Notes: generated by a model not told the origin, from the sequence alone. DNA of 64,000 nt from JBMZCV01 sp049613665 (GCA_049613665.1 JBMZCV010000002.1:1-64000), one strand, 5' to 3'; positions 41,388 through 51,104 are shown, counted from the stretch's first letter. Program-made: numbers and translations.

Positions 41388-41852
41388 TTAGTTGATAGTT
41401 ATTTGCTTAGAGCGTTGAGCAGCATTGGTATTGCCACCTGTGCTGCAAGCCTGAGCAGGAGAATAGGCTACGATATGATATGAACCATCTTCTAAACCAA
41501 AGGGAATTTCTATTTGATTGAAAAAGACGCTATACTGACTGCCGCTATCGCTTGGGTCATCTCTAAAAGCTGTTAGAAAAGTATCATCGCTGCTATATGT
41601 TCCATCTGTTGATAAGTACAAATTGACCATGTTTTTTATCGTGATGTCACTCAAAGTTGTTGTTGTGCTAATGTTTACAGTACCTGTAATATCTGCACCA
41701 GAACTAAAGCTACTAGAACTGAAATTGAGGCTTGTGAGTGTGATGTTGCAAGGGCTATTAGTACCTGTATCTTCGCAAGAAGAGAAAAATAGCGTACCAA
41801 TACATAAAGTAAACAAGGCTAAAAGTCGAAAAGTTGAACTTATTTGTTTCAT
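41388..41852 (-). CDS. secreted lipoprotein of unknown function
   Basis: A 154-residue protein with a lipoprotein signal (LALFTLCIGTLFFSSC, Cys26). The mature part is Ser/Thr-rich and beta-rich (LNFSSSSFSSGADITGTVNI, VNLYLSTDGTYSSDDTF, GSYHIVAYSP), resembling a single CARDB-type immunoglobulin-like domain. An outer-membrane lipoprotein at the periplasmic or outer face is likely. It stands alone with two hairpins behind it. Confidence 0.7.
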   Translation of the reverse strand: MKQISSTFRLLALFTLCIGTLFFSSCEDTGTNSPCNITLTSLNFSSSSFSSGADITGTVNISTTTTLSDITIKNMVNLYLSTDGTYSSDDTFLTAFRDDPSDSGSQYSVFFNQIEIPFGLEDGSYHIVAYSPAQACSTGGNTNAAQRSKQITIN

Positions 41853-42300
41853 TCTATTATTTTTTTATTTTATTAATTTGGCAATGAAATTGTTGCAAAA
41901 GCATATTTCTTCTAAAAAAATACATTTGCTCCCACACAGCAACAAACTTATGTGATAAGATGCTAAATAGCAAGATACGTTTAAAAAATGTAAAAAAAAA
42001 GACAAATTTAATACCAATTAGAGTTGGTATTGAAAAAGTATCTAATTGTTAAATTTTTTTCAACAAAAAATGATATAATAATTGCTAGAATTTATTTACT
42101 TTTTTGAATACTTAAAATTTTGTGAATGCTATATAGCTCTTGTTTTATATTTTGTTTCGGAAAATGTCTATATTGAATTTAAAATATTTGCCAATATACA
42201 ATTATTGTTTTTAAAACATCACTGTCACAAATCAGACAACTCAAAAAAAAGATTAGCCTTATCTTCCAACAACTTTTCAGAAAAGAAAAATCATTAGCTT
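41853..42300. other. gene-free divergent region
   Basis: 448 bp between the lipoprotein and oxidoreductase genes. A small perfect hairpin AATACCAA...TTGGTATT lies at 42010-42031. No other feature recognised. Confidence 0.5.
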
Positions 42301-43635
42301 ATGCACATCGTCATTATCGGAAATGGTATTAGTGGCATCACAACTGCCCGTTATGTTCGCAAAATGAGCGACCATAAAATTACGGTTATTTCTGCCGAAA
42401 CCAAGCATTTTTTCTCCAGAACTGCTCTCATGTATATTTATATGGGACACATGAAATACGAAAACACAAAACCCTACGAAGATTTCTTTTGGGAAAAAAA
42501 TCGCATCAATCTTGTTCATGATTATGTAGAAAATATTGATTTTTCGACAAAAAAACTAGCAATGCAAAAAGGCGAAGCTATCAAATACGATAAATTGGTG
42601 TTGGCAGTAGGCTCAAAATCAAATAAATTTGGCTGGCCAGGTCAAGATTTGAACGGTGTGCAAGGTTTGTACAATATGCAAGACCTTGAAAAGCTAGAAA
42701 AAAATACGCCAGAAACCGAAAGAGCAGTTATTGTAGGTGGTGGTTTGATAGGCATAGAGTTGGCTGAAATGTTGCTATCTCGCCGTATCAAAGTGACGAT
42801 GTTGGTCAGAGAAGGAAGCTATTGGAACAATGTGTTGCCAAAAGAAGAATCAGAAATGATAAACCGACATATTGCCGAGCATCACGTCGATTTGCGGCTA
42901 TCAAGTGAGCTAAAAGAGATTTTACCAGACGAAAATGGGCGAGTTCGAGCTATTTTGACGAAATCTGGCGAAGAAATCAAATGTCAAATCGTTGGGCTAA
43001 CTGCTGGTGTAAGTCCAAATATCGGCTTTCTGAAAAATACAGAATTGGCGACAAGAAGAGGCATTTATATCAATCATTATCTCGAAACAAACATTACAGA
43101 TGTGTATGCTATTGGCGATTGTGCAGAGTTCAGTGAGCCTTTGCCAAATCGCAGACCGATAGAACAAGTTTGGTACACAGGACGTATGCAAGGAATTACG
43201 TTGGCTCATACACTCACAGGCAAAAGAAAACTATATCAGCCTCGTATTTGGTTCAATTCGGCCAAATTTTTCGACATCGAATATCAAACCTATGGCATAG
43301 TGATGCCAAAATTGCGAGCTGGCGAAAAACAGCTATATTGGGAGCATGAAAGCGGCAAAAAGTGTGTTAAAATAGTGTATGACGAAGCGACAAAACAGCT
43401 AGTTGGTATCAATACTTTTGGGATTCGCTTCCGACATGATGTGTGCGAAACATGGCTTGCCGAAAAACGAGATTTGGCTTATGTAATGCAACATTTGCGT
43501 GCTGCTCATTTCGACCCAGAATTTTATGATAGATACGAAAAAGATATTTTAGCTGTTTATCACAAAGATTTTCCAAACGAAAAAGTAGTGATGAAATCGG
43601 AAAAAAGCTTGTGGAATATGATTTTTGCGAAATAA
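42301..43635 (+). CDS. FAD-dependent NAD(P)H oxidoreductase (pyridine nucleotide-disulfide family)
   Basis: A 444-residue flavoprotein. The FAD-binding Rossmann motif is MHIVIIGNGISGITTARYV; the NAD(P) motif is AVIVGGGLIGIELAEML (about 142-158); the second FAD motif is TDVYAIGDCAEF. ARYVRKMSDHKITVISAE and LVLAVGSKSNKFGWPGQD suggest the rubredoxin/ferredoxin- or nitrite-reductase-like branch without a redox disulfide. The C-terminal part (WFNSAKFFDIEYQTYG) may bind a partner protein. The electron acceptor is unknown and no redox partner is adjacent. Confidence 0.88.
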   Translation: MHIVIIGNGISGITTARYVRKMSDHKITVISAETKHFFSRTALMYIYMGHMKYENTKPYEDFFWEKNRINLVHDYVENIDFSTKKLAMQKGEAIKYDKLVLAVGSKSNKFGWPGQDLNGVQGLYNMQDLEKLEKNTPETERAVIVGGGLIGIELAEMLLSRRIKVTMLVREGSYWNNVLPKEESEMINRHIAEHHVDLRLSSELKEILPDENGRVRAILTKSGEEIKCQIVGLTAGVSPNIGFLKNTELATRRGIYINHYLETNITDVYAIGDCAEFSEPLPNRRPIEQVWYTGRMQGITLAHTLTGKRKLYQPRIWFNSAKFFDIEYQTYGIVMPKLRAGEKQLYWEHESGKKCVKIVYDEATKQLVGINTFGIRFRHDVCETWLAEKRDLAYVMQHLRAAHFDPEFYDRYEKDILAVYHKDFPNEKVVMKSEKSLWNMIFAK

Positions 43636-44524
43636 AAAACTAACAAAAAACTAATACTTTTGCGGTTGTTATTTTTTGAGAATTGCGAATATCTTTAAAC
43701 GATAATTCGGAAAAAGCAATGATTTTTTGCTTACTGAGAGCAATAAGTTGATGGATAATCACAAAGTTTAGCCTTTGCCAAAACCTTGATTATAGGAGCA
43801 GTACAATATGGTTGTAGAAATAAACTTTTGATGTTTTTGAAAGTCTAATATATGAAACAAAAAAGCAGCTATATAAATTTAGAATATGATAACTACCACA
43901 ATATACTAAATTAGGTATTGTGTAGTTGGCATTTTACCAAACAAAAATGACATTGTTGAGATGTTTAGCACTACTAAATATACTTTTGCAGAATGCTTAT
44001 TCAAAATTTTTGTAGGAAAATATAACAGATGGACTTAGCCAACGAAAAAGGAATATCTATTATTGTATGAAACAATAGCACAACGCTTTTGAAAGCAATC
44101 TGAATAATAATCATTCAAAATGCCAAAAAGTTTAATGTAAGAGAATTAGCTAATGTTTAGCTATTGTGAGAAGAAATATGACTACTTTTCGTTAAAATGG
44201 CAAAAACTTTTGTTTCTGTTAGAAGAAAAAAAAATGAAAATAAACTTTTTTTCTCAGAAAAATACTTTGCTATAAAGGACGTTTTTATAGGTTTTATTAA
44301 AAAAAAAAAATAGAAATGTAATCGTTAAGTCTAATAATCAATTAGTTATGTTGTTTAAAAGGCAAAAAATGATTTGTTATTTATGAGTAGTGCTTATGGC
44401 AAAACCAAATATATGATAAATGTAGAACTATAAGCTTTATGTTTTTTTGATACTCAAGAAAGCAATCTTGTTACGACAGCTTGTGATAAAGCAATTAGTA
44501 TTTTTTTAATTCCAAAAATATATT
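43636..44524. other. long region without an intact gene
   Basis: About 890 bp before the rimP promoter. Stops occur in every frame. Part of it looks like decayed coding sequence (see 43910-44240). No dispersed repeat copy and no RNA gene recognised. Confidence 0.55.
43910..44240 (+). pseudogene. possible decayed coding sequence
   Basis: One frame reads 42 codons without a stop (YCVVGILPNKNDIVEMFSTT ... FKIFVGKYNRWT), then continues after a TAG with PTKKEYLLLYETIAQRF and later YDYFSLKWQKLLFLLEEKK. The composition is protein-like but interrupted by several stops. The family is not recognised; chance cannot be excluded. Confidence 0.25.
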
Positions 44525-44532
44525 TATCTTTG
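44525..44532 (+). promoter_or_regulatory. -7 promoter box of the rimP-nusA-infB operon
   Basis: TATCTTTG is an exact TAnnTTTG match 78 bp before the rimP ATG. A T-run at 44501-44507 is at the right distance for a weak -33 box. The transcript would begin near 44539, just before the AGGAGG/hairpin leader. Confidence 0.65.
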
Positions 44533-44556
44533 CACTAAAAAAAAACATTATGAGGA

Positions 44557-44588
44557 GGAAACATGATTGAATGTTTCCTTTTTTTATT
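44557..44588 (+). terminator. terminator-like hairpin in the rimP leader
   Basis: AGGAAACAT (starting about 44556) and ATGTTTCCT flank a GATTGA loop and are followed directly by a T7 run. It lies between the promoter and the rimP start, so it would act as an attenuator or as an upstream end that must be read through. Confidence 0.6.
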
Positions 44589-44592
44589 ATGA
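44563..44592 (+). CDS. putative 9-codon leader peptide of rimP
   Basis: ATG at 44563, four bases after a full AGGAGG (44553-44558), opens MIECFLFLL and stops with TGA at 44590. It overlaps the terminator hairpin, so a ribosome translating it would cover or open the stem. A consensus Shine-Dalgarno is rare in this window. The short length means chance is possible. Confidence 0.35.
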   Translation: MIECFLFLL

Positions 44593-44602
44593 TTTTGAAA
44601 AT

Positions 44603-45073
44603 ATGTCACATTTAACAAACCGAATAACAGAGCTATTAAACCATCAATTTGTAGATACAAATTATTTTTTAGCAGATATAAAAACAGCAACAAACAACAA
44701 GAAAATTCAAGTGTTTGTTGATTCTGATACCTTTGTTACAATAGATGAGTGCGTAAAAATTAGCCGTTATTTAGAAGGTTATATAGAAGATGAAAACCTA
44801 GCACCTGAAAAATATACTCTGGAAGTATCATCAGCAGGTATGGATAGTCCTTTTAAAGTGCCTCGCCAGTATGCAAAACATATCAATCGAACGGTTGTAG
44901 TTGTTATGAAAGATGGAAAAAAATATGAAGGCCTTTTACATAGTTTTGATGAAGAAAATCTGACTCTCGAACAACATAAAAAACCAAAAAGCAAGAAAGG
45001 TCAGATAATCATACAACAAATAACATTACCACTTGTAAAAATCAAAACAACAAAAAGGACAATAACTTTTTAA
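44603..45073 (+). CDS. rimP: ribosome maturation factor RimP
   Basis: A 156-residue protein needed for maturation of the 30S subunit. Starting at the ATG of MSHLTNRITELLNH avoids a longer frame that would run through the terminator hairpin. N-terminal alpha/beta domain: KIQVFVDSDTFVTIDECVKI, SRYLEGYIEDE, and YTLEVSSAGMDSPFKVPRQY, which is diagnostic; the C-terminal SH3-like domain follows (KYEGLLHSFDEENLTLEQ). It heads the conserved rimP-nusA-infB operon. Confidence 0.94.
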   Translation: MSHLTNRITELLNHQFVDTNYFLADIKTATNNKKIQVFVDSDTFVTIDECVKISRYLEGYIEDENLAPEKYTLEVSSAGMDSPFKVPRQYAKHINRTVVVVMKDGKKYEGLLHSFDEENLTLEQHKKPKSKKGQIIIQQITLPLVKIKTTKRTITF

Positions 45074-45088
45074 ATTTTAAAATAAAAT

Positions 45089-46336
45089 ATGCCAGGCAAT
45101 ATAGACTTAGTAGAATCCTTTGATCAATTTAAAGAGTTCAAAAATATTGACCGCCCCACGATGATGAGGGTACTAGATGATGTGTTTAAGACACTACTAA
45201 GAAAAAAGTACGGAACAGACGAAAATTTTGACATTATTGTCAATACAGAAAAGGGCGACTTAGAAATCTGGAGAAAACGTGAAATTGTGCCAGATGAGGA
45301 GTTGAGAGACCTTAACAGACAAATACCATATTCGTCGGCTATCAAGATAGAAGATGATTTTGAGGTTGGTGAAGATGTATATGAAGAAATAAAGCTAATA
45401 GATTTTGGCCGTCGTGCTATACTTGCGGCTCGACAAACATTGATTTCTCGTATCTTAGAACTCGAAAAAGACGAGCTATACAAGAAATATAGTGAGCGTG
45501 TTGGTGAAGTAATTACAGGTGAGGTATATCAGATTTGGAAACGTGAAATGTTGATTATTGACGATGATGACAACGAATTGATATTGCCAAAAAATGAACA
45601 AATACCAACAGATTTTTACAAAAAAGGAGATACGATAAAAGCAGTAGTCAAGAAAGTAGAAATGCGTAATAATACGCCAAAGATTATACTTTCTCGAACA
45701 GCAAATATCTTTTTGGCAAAGTTATTGGAACTAGAAGTGCCAGAGATATTTGATGGAGTTATTAGTATTAGACGTATTGCTCGAGAGCCAGGCGATAGAG
45801 CAAAAGTAGCTGTTGAGTCGTTTGACGACCGAATTGACCCTATTGGAGCTTGCGTTGGTATGAGAGGCTCTCGCATTTATGGAATTGTGAGAGAGCTGCG
45901 AAACGAAAATATAGATATTATCAATTATACAAACAATGTTCCTTTGTTTATTCAACGTGCCTTAACACCAGCATCTATTACTTCAATAGAGCTAGAAGAA
46001 GGCGAAAAAAGAGCAGATGTATATTTGAAGCCAGACCAAGTGTCTTTGGCTATCGGAAAAGGCGGTATTAATATCAAATTGGCTAGTCGTTTGACAGATT
46101 ATGCCATTGATGTATATCGAGATATAGAAGAAGAAGAATACGATATAGAACTCGAAGAGTTTTCAGATGAAATAGACGAGTGGATTATCGAAGAACTCAA
46201 AAATATTGGTTGTGATACGGCAAAAAGTGTTTTGGCACTCAAAGCCGAAGAGTTAGTACGTCGTACAGACTTAGAAGAAGAAACTGTGGCAGAAATTATT
46301 AGAATTTTGAAAACAGAGTTTGAAGATGATGAATAA
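45089..46336 (+). CDS. nusA: transcription termination/antitermination factor NusA
   Basis: A 415-residue RNA polymerase-associated factor. N-terminal domain 1-130 (FDIIVNTEKGDLEIWRKREI); S1 domain about 135-200 (GEVITGEVYQIWKREMLIID); KH1 about 235-300 (DPIGACVGMRGSRIYGIVRE); KH2 about 310-370 (SLAIGKGGINIKLASRL); and a short acidic C-terminus with one helix-hairpin-like repeat (NIGCDTAKSVLALKAEELVR). Length suits Bacteroidota NusA. It starts 15 bp after rimP. Confidence 0.96.
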   Translation: MPGNIDLVESFDQFKEFKNIDRPTMMRVLDDVFKTLLRKKYGTDENFDIIVNTEKGDLEIWRKREIVPDEELRDLNRQIPYSSAIKIEDDFEVGEDVYEEIKLIDFGRRAILAARQTLISRILELEKDELYKKYSERVGEVITGEVYQIWKREMLIIDDDDNELILPKNEQIPTDFYKKGDTIKAVVKKVEMRNNTPKIILSRTANIFLAKLLELEVPEIFDGVISIRRIAREPGDRAKVAVESFDDRIDPIGACVGMRGSRIYGIVRELRNENIDIINYTNNVPLFIQRALTPASITSIELEEGEKRADVYLKPDQVSLAIGKGGINIKLASRLTDYAIDVYRDIEEEEYDIELEEFSDEIDEWIIEELKNIGCDTAKSVLALKAEELVRRTDLEEETVAEIIRILKTEFEDDE

Positions 46337-46695
46337 GTCGGATATACGAATAACTAATAAAAAGATGTTATTGTTAATTTTTTTTATAAATAAAAAATAA
46401 TGTCTATGTGCAAAAAATAAAATAAGCAGTTTTTTCTTTTAGTGTTATACTGTTTAGATAGTTTTATCAGAAAAAATAAAATATTTTACAAAAAAAGTAT
46501 CATTTACTAAGTAATTATTTCTATTTTGTAAACTAAAGTAACTAATTAAACAAGCAAAAAATGAGATTTATTTCTCATTTTATCTATTAAATTAGTGTAA
46601 TCCTTATTTGAAACATTAAAATAAAAAATATCGTTTAACATTAAAAACTGCGAAAGCTGATTTTCAAGAAAATACAAAACTGGTTTAACTCATAC
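46337..46695. other. gene-free nusA-infB spacer
   Basis: 359 bp of AT-rich DNA, long for this operon. No terminator, repeat or clear promoter box seen. Confidence 0.5.
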
Positions 46696-49600
46696 ATGGC
46701 AGGTACCAACAAGGGAGTAAGATTATCTAAAGCAGCACGAGAAGTCAATCTCGGAATTGACAATGTCGTTGCTCATTTAAAGAAGAAGGGTTTTATTGTG
46801 CAGGCAAATCCTAACACTAAAATCACGGGAGAGATGTATCAAGTTTTGCTTAAAGACTTTCAAATCAATATTGCTTTGAAAGAAAAAGCAGATGGCATTA
46901 GCTTTCGAAATAAAAAAGAGGAAATAGCAGTTAAAGGAAATGCTTTAACTCCTGTTGTTTTAGATGATGCTAAAACTAAAACAGAAAAAACAGAAAAGGT
47001 TGTTCCTGTTGCTGAAAAAAGTGCAGATAAACCTCCTGTTATAATAGAGGCTGAAAAGAAGCAGCCTCTAAAGGAGAAAGCTGTGCCTATGGAGAAACCA
47101 AAGATAACTACTCCTACTCCTAGCATCAAAACGCCAAAACTAGAGCAGACACAAGAAAAAGTGAAAGCGATAGTTGAAGCCAAAGAAGAAAAAGTAGTTG
47201 AGAAAAAGGTAAAAATAAATTTGGAAAAGCCTGTTGAGCAGCCTATCGTCAAAATTGAGAAACCAAAGGCGAAAGTTGTTGAAAAAACAGAATCAGCAAA
47301 ACCAATAGTAGAAAAAGCTGTTCCGAAAGCAAAAGACAAAACACCTTTGGTAGATACTTCTAAAGAAAAAGACCAAAAGCTAGAAAAACCAAAGGTTGAA
47401 GTTGTCAAAAAGGTAGAGCCAATAAAAGCTCCAATACCTATAAAAGAAACTCCTAAAACCATAGTAGAAAAGAAAATAGAAAAAACAGAAATTACACCAA
47501 AAAATATTGAAAAGAAACCTACAATAAAGAAAGAAATACCACCAAAAAAAGAAGCTACTTCATCTGTAACCAAAGAAATAAAAGTCTTGCCCAAACATTC
47601 AAAAATAACTCTCGAAACCAAGAAAGATAACTCCACCTTGCCAACAACCGATAATGTGTTGCCTGCTGCTGAGAATCGAAAAGAAAAAGCAACAAATGAC
47701 AATGCTTCTATATCTAAAACTACTAACCGAAAGAAGGTAGAAAATAATGATAAGAGTAATTTGTCAAGCAACAATAAGAAAAAGCGAAGAAATAATCGCA
47801 ACAAAAAAACAAGCGTTTCTAATGAAACGAAAACGCAAAATCCTATTGTTTCTCCAACAATAGAAAAAGTAAAAACTCCTAAAGAAGATAGTAAAACAAC
47901 TGATAAGAAAACAGTTGTTTCAGCAGAAAAAACTACTGAAGTTACTCCGAAAAAACGGGAGATTGATATGCCTAAACTTACAGTTGTAGGCAAAATTGAC
48001 TTAGATAGTTTGAATCTGCGAACTAGACCAGAACGTAGAAAACGAACTTCTAAGAAACGTAGAGGAGGCCGCACAGATGATAATGCTAAGAATAAGAGTA
48101 CTAGTACTAGCAACACATCTAATACTAATACCAAAAATACAACAGGCAAAATATCGCCAGCCGAGGAGGCCAAGAAAAAACGTCGCCGCCGAAAGCGTAT
48201 TCCAACTACTGACTCAAAGGTAAAATTAGATACCAACAATAAAACAGGTAGTAAAGAAGGAGATAATAGAAACAAACGCAATAGCTCTTCTTCAACTGGA
48301 AACAACGATAGAAGAACACCTAGAACACGAGATAATAATTCTCGTTCTAATTCTGGCTCTAGTTCTAGTTCTAATTCTAATAATCGCAATAATACAACTA
48401 GAAAAAGAACAGGAGAAAGCCCTGCATCAATAGCTAGAAGCCGTCGTCGTTCAAACAATAGTTCGGGACGAAACCGTCGTAATAGATTGCCAGAACAAGC
48501 AGAAGTTTCTGAAAAAGAAATACAAGCAAAAATCAAGGCAACCATGGCTAAAATTAGCGGTGGTTCGAAAGGCAAAAATACAAGGGCGAAAATAAGAAAG
48601 CAAAAAAGAGTCGATGCTGCCGATAAACAACGGGAAGCTATCGAACAAAAAGACCATAGCTTATTGCAAGTAACAGAGTTTGTATCAGTAAACGAACTTG
48701 CCAAATTGATGGAAGTGCCTGTTACAAAAGTAATCACAACTTGCTTTACATTAGGTATCATTGTTTCTATCAATCAACGACTAGATGCTGAGGTTATCGA
48801 ACTTGTAGCAGACGAATTTGGTTTTAACATTGACTTTATTTCTGTTACTGAGCAAGATGATGACTTCATCGAAGAAGAAGATGCTGAAGAAGACTTGAAA
48901 CCAAGAGCTTCTATTGTAACGATTATGGGACACGTCGATCATGGTAAAACTTCTTTGCTAGATTATATCCGAAGTGCAAGTGTAGTAGCTGGCGAAGTTG
49001 GTGGTATCACTCAGCATATTGGAGCATATGAAGTGACAATGGCAGATGAGAAAAAAATTACGTTCTTAGATACTCCTGGTCACGAAGCATTTACAGCCAT
49101 GCGTGCTAGAGGTGCGAAAATAACAGATATTGCAGTTATTGTTATTGCAGCAGATGATAGCATCATGCCTCAAACAAAAGAGGCTATTAGTCATGCTCAA
49201 GCGGCAGATGTACCAATGGTCTTTGCTATCAACAAAATTGATAAGCCAGAAGCTCAACCTGAAAAAATCAAAGAACAGCTTGCTCAAATGAATATCTTGG
49301 TGGAAGATTGGGGTGGTTCTTATCAATGTCAAGAAATTTCGGCCAAAAAAGGTATTAATATTGACGAACTGCTCGAAAAAATAGTACTTGAAGCTGAGAT
49401 TTTGGAACTAAAAGCTAATCCAGATAGAAAAGCAGTAGGCACGGTTATAGAAGCATCTCTTGATAAAGGACGTGGCTATGTTTCTACGGTTTTGGTGCAA
49501 AAAGGAACACTAAAAGTGGGCGATATTATTTTAGCTGGCCAATATAATGGTCGTGTGAGAGCAATGTTTAACGAAAGAGGCGGACGTGAAAAAACGGCTG

Positions 49601-50424
49601 GCCCATCACAACCTGTTTTAATTTTGGGACTCAACGGAGCTCCACAAGCAGGAGATAGGTTGCGAGTAATGGATAAAGAGCAGGAAGCCAGAGAGTTGGC
49701 TATCAAACGTCAGCAAATTACACGAGAACAACAACAACGTGCACATAAGCATATTACGCTCGAAGAAATTGGCCGTCGTTTGTTGATTGGAAACTTCAAA
49801 GAGTTGAACTTGATTATTAAAGGTGACTTTGATGGTTCGGTAGAAGCCTTATCTGATGCTTTACTCAAACTTTCGACAGAAGAAATACAAGTACGCATTA
49901 TTCACCGCTCAGTTGGTGCCATTACTGAGAGTGATGTATTGTTGGCGAGTGCTTCTGATGCAATTATTGTTGGTTTCCAAGTGAGACCTACATCGAATGC
50001 TAGAAAGCAAGGTGAAAAAGAAAATATTGATATTCGATTATACTCTATTATTTATGATGCTATCGACGAAATTAAAGCTGCTATGGAAGGCATGTTAGAG
50101 CCTAAAGTAGAAGAGCGTTTCGTATGTAACATTGAAGTGAAAGAAGTCTTCAAAATATCGAAGGTTGGAACGATTGCAGGTTGCTTTGTTACAGAAGGAA
50201 AAGTATATCGAGATACTAAGATTAGACTTATCCGTGATGGCGTTGTGAAATACACAGGCGATATAGCTACTTTACGTCGCTACAAAGACGAAGTTAAAGA
50301 AGTACTTTCGGGTATGGAATGTGGTATTGCTTTGAACAAATACGGTGATATTAAAGTAGGCGATGTCATTGAAGGGTACGAAGAAATTGAAATCAAACGT
50401 ACACTTTCTTCTACAAGAAAATAA
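46696..50424 (+). CDS. infB: translation initiation factor IF-2 with very long low-complexity N-region
   Basis: A 1242-residue GTPase that places initiator tRNA on the ribosome. IF2-N-like helix domain at 1-55 (RLSKAAREVNLGIDNVVAHL); residues about 90-640 are low-complexity, first Lys/Glu/Pro/Val-rich, then Ser/Asn/Thr/Arg-rich; second IF2-N domain about 660-715 (VTEFVSVNELAKLMEVPVTK); G domain from about 745 with GHVDHGKTS, DTPGHEAFT, NKID; then the beta-barrel and C-terminal domains to the end. Typical Bacteroidota IF-2 is about 900-1050 residues, so the middle is expanded. No frameshift is seen. A strong terminator follows. Confidence 0.97.
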   Translation: MAGTNKGVRLSKAAREVNLGIDNVVAHLKKKGFIVQANPNTKITGEMYQVLLKDFQINIALKEKADGISFRNKKEEIAVKGNALTPVVLDDAKTKTEKTEKVVPVAEKSADKPPVIIEAEKKQPLKEKAVPMEKPKITTPTPSIKTPKLEQTQEKVKAIVEAKEEKVVEKKVKINLEKPVEQPIVKIEKPKAKVVEKTESAKPIVEKAVPKAKDKTPLVDTSKEKDQKLEKPKVEVVKKVEPIKAPIPIKETPKTIVEKKIEKTEITPKNIEKKPTIKKEIPPKKEATSSVTKEIKVLPKHSKITLETKKDNSTLPTTDNVLPAAENRKEKATNDNASISKTTNRKKVENNDKSNLSSNNKKKRRNNRNKKTSVSNETKTQNPIVSPTIEKVKTPKEDSKTTDKKTVVSAEKTTEVTPKKREIDMPKLTVVGKIDLDSLNLRTRPERRKRTSKKRRGGRTDDNAKNKSTSTSNTSNTNTKNTTGKISPAEEAKKKRRRRKRIPTTDSKVKLDTNNKTGSKEGDNRNKRNSSSSTGNNDRRTPRTRDNNSRSNSGSSSSSNSNNRNNTTRKRTGESPASIARSRRRSNNSSGRNRRNRLPEQAEVSEKEIQAKIKATMAKISGGSKGKNTRAKIRKQKRVDAADKQREAIEQKDHSLLQVTEFVSVNELAKLMEVPVTKVITTCFTLGIIVSINQRLDAEVIELVADEFGFNIDFISVTEQDDDFIEEEDAEEDLKPRASIVTIMGHVDHGKTSLLDYIRSASVVAGEVGGITQHIGAYEVTMADEKKITFLDTPGHEAFTAMRARGAKITDIAVIVIAADDSIMPQTKEAISHAQAADVPMVFAINKIDKPEAQPEKIKEQLAQMNILVEDWGGSYQCQEISAKKGINIDELLEKIVLEAEILELKANPDRKAVGTVIEASLDKGRGYVSTVLVQKGTLKVGDIILAGQYNGRVRAMFNERGGREKTAGPSQPVLILGLNGAPQAGDRLRVMDKEQEARELAIKRQQITREQQQRAHKHITLEEIGRRLLIGNFKELNLIIKGDFDGSVEALSDALLKLSTEEIQVRIIHRSVGAITESDVLLASASDAIIVGFQVRPTSNARKQGEKENIDIRLYSIIYDAIDEIKAAMEGMLEPKVEERFVCNIEVKEVFKISKVGTIAGCFVTEGKVYRDTKIRLIRDGVVKYTGDIATLRRYKDEVKEVLSGMECGIALNKYGDIKVGDVIEGYEEIEIKRTLSSTRK

Positions 50425-50448
50425 AATTGTAAAATCAAGTGAAAAAAC

Positions 50449-50488
50449 ATACGGATTAGCAAAAAATATTTGTTAATCCGTATTTTTT
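50449..50488 (+). terminator. intrinsic terminator after infB
   Basis: ATACGGATTAGCAAA and TTTGTTAATCCGTAT form a 15-bp stem with one mismatch (GC/TT), loop AATAT, then T6. It ends the rimP-nusA-infB operon before ybeY. Confidence 0.85.
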
Positions 50489-50513
50489 ATATGTCAAATA
50501 GTTGCTAAAACAG

Positions 50514-50957
50514 ATGAACGAAGCCATAGAAATTTATTTTCATATTGAAGAACCTTTAAAATATGAAATAAAACAAAAAAAACTAATAAAAAAAGTTTTG
50601 CTAGAAACCATTATAGCAGAAAATTATGAATTGGAAAGCCTCAATTTTATTTTATGCACCGATGAATATTTGCATAAAATGAACGTGCAATATCTACAAC
50701 ATGACACGCTGACAGATGTTATTACTTTCGACAATTCGGAAACAGAGGAGGAAATAACAGGCGATATTTTTATTAGCATTGAGAGAGTAGTGGAAAATGC
50801 CACTATTTTTGAGACTACAACCGAAAAAGAGTTACATCGTGTAATCTTGCACGGCACATTGCATCTTTTAGGTTATAAAGATAAAAGTGAGAATGAACAG
50901 CAAATGATGCGTCAGAAAGAAAATTTTTATTTGCGTCTTTTCAAAAAAATAGTATAA
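50514..50957 (+). CDS. ybeY: rRNA maturation RNase YbeY
   Basis: A 147-residue metal-dependent endoribonuclease for 16S rRNA 3' maturation and rRNA quality control. The ATG at 50514 is preferred to an upstream TTG. Family blocks: LNFILCTDEYLHKMNVQYLQ, HDTLTDVITFD, GDIFISIERV and the metal site HGTLHLLGYKDK (residues about 113-124), which has the usual Bacteroidota form where the third His of HxxxH(x5)H is not canonical. It follows the infB terminator and probably has its own promoter. Confidence 0.92.
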   Translation: MNEAIEIYFHIEEPLKYEIKQKKLIKKVLLETIIAENYELESLNFILCTDEYLHKMNVQYLQHDTLTDVITFDNSETEEEITGDIFISIERVVENATIFETTTEKELHRVILHGTLHLLGYKDKSENEQQMMRQKENFYLRLFKKIV

Positions 50958-51003
50958 CAAAAACATTTTAGGAACTTATTTACTATTTATAAGGTTTTTT
51001 TAT

Positions 51004-51011
51004 TAAATTTG
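51004..51011 (+). promoter_or_regulatory. candidate -7 promoter box for the PH-domain gene
   Basis: TAAATTTG matches TAnnTTTG 93 bp upstream of the ATG. The -33 region (TTTA) is weak. Confidence 0.4.
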
Positions 51012-51104
51012 TTTGTTGAATGCCTAACTATTCAGCACTAAACTTTTGAGATAAAAAAATAAACCTCAACAAAACCTTTTACTTTAATTTAACACTATCC
51101 AAAA

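Noticed and set aside
46860..48773. 637-codon open frame antisense to infB
   Set aside because: It mirrors the low-complexity Lys/Glu-rich IF-2 region; its composition (Phe/Ser/Leu/Val runs) is what antisense of that region produces.
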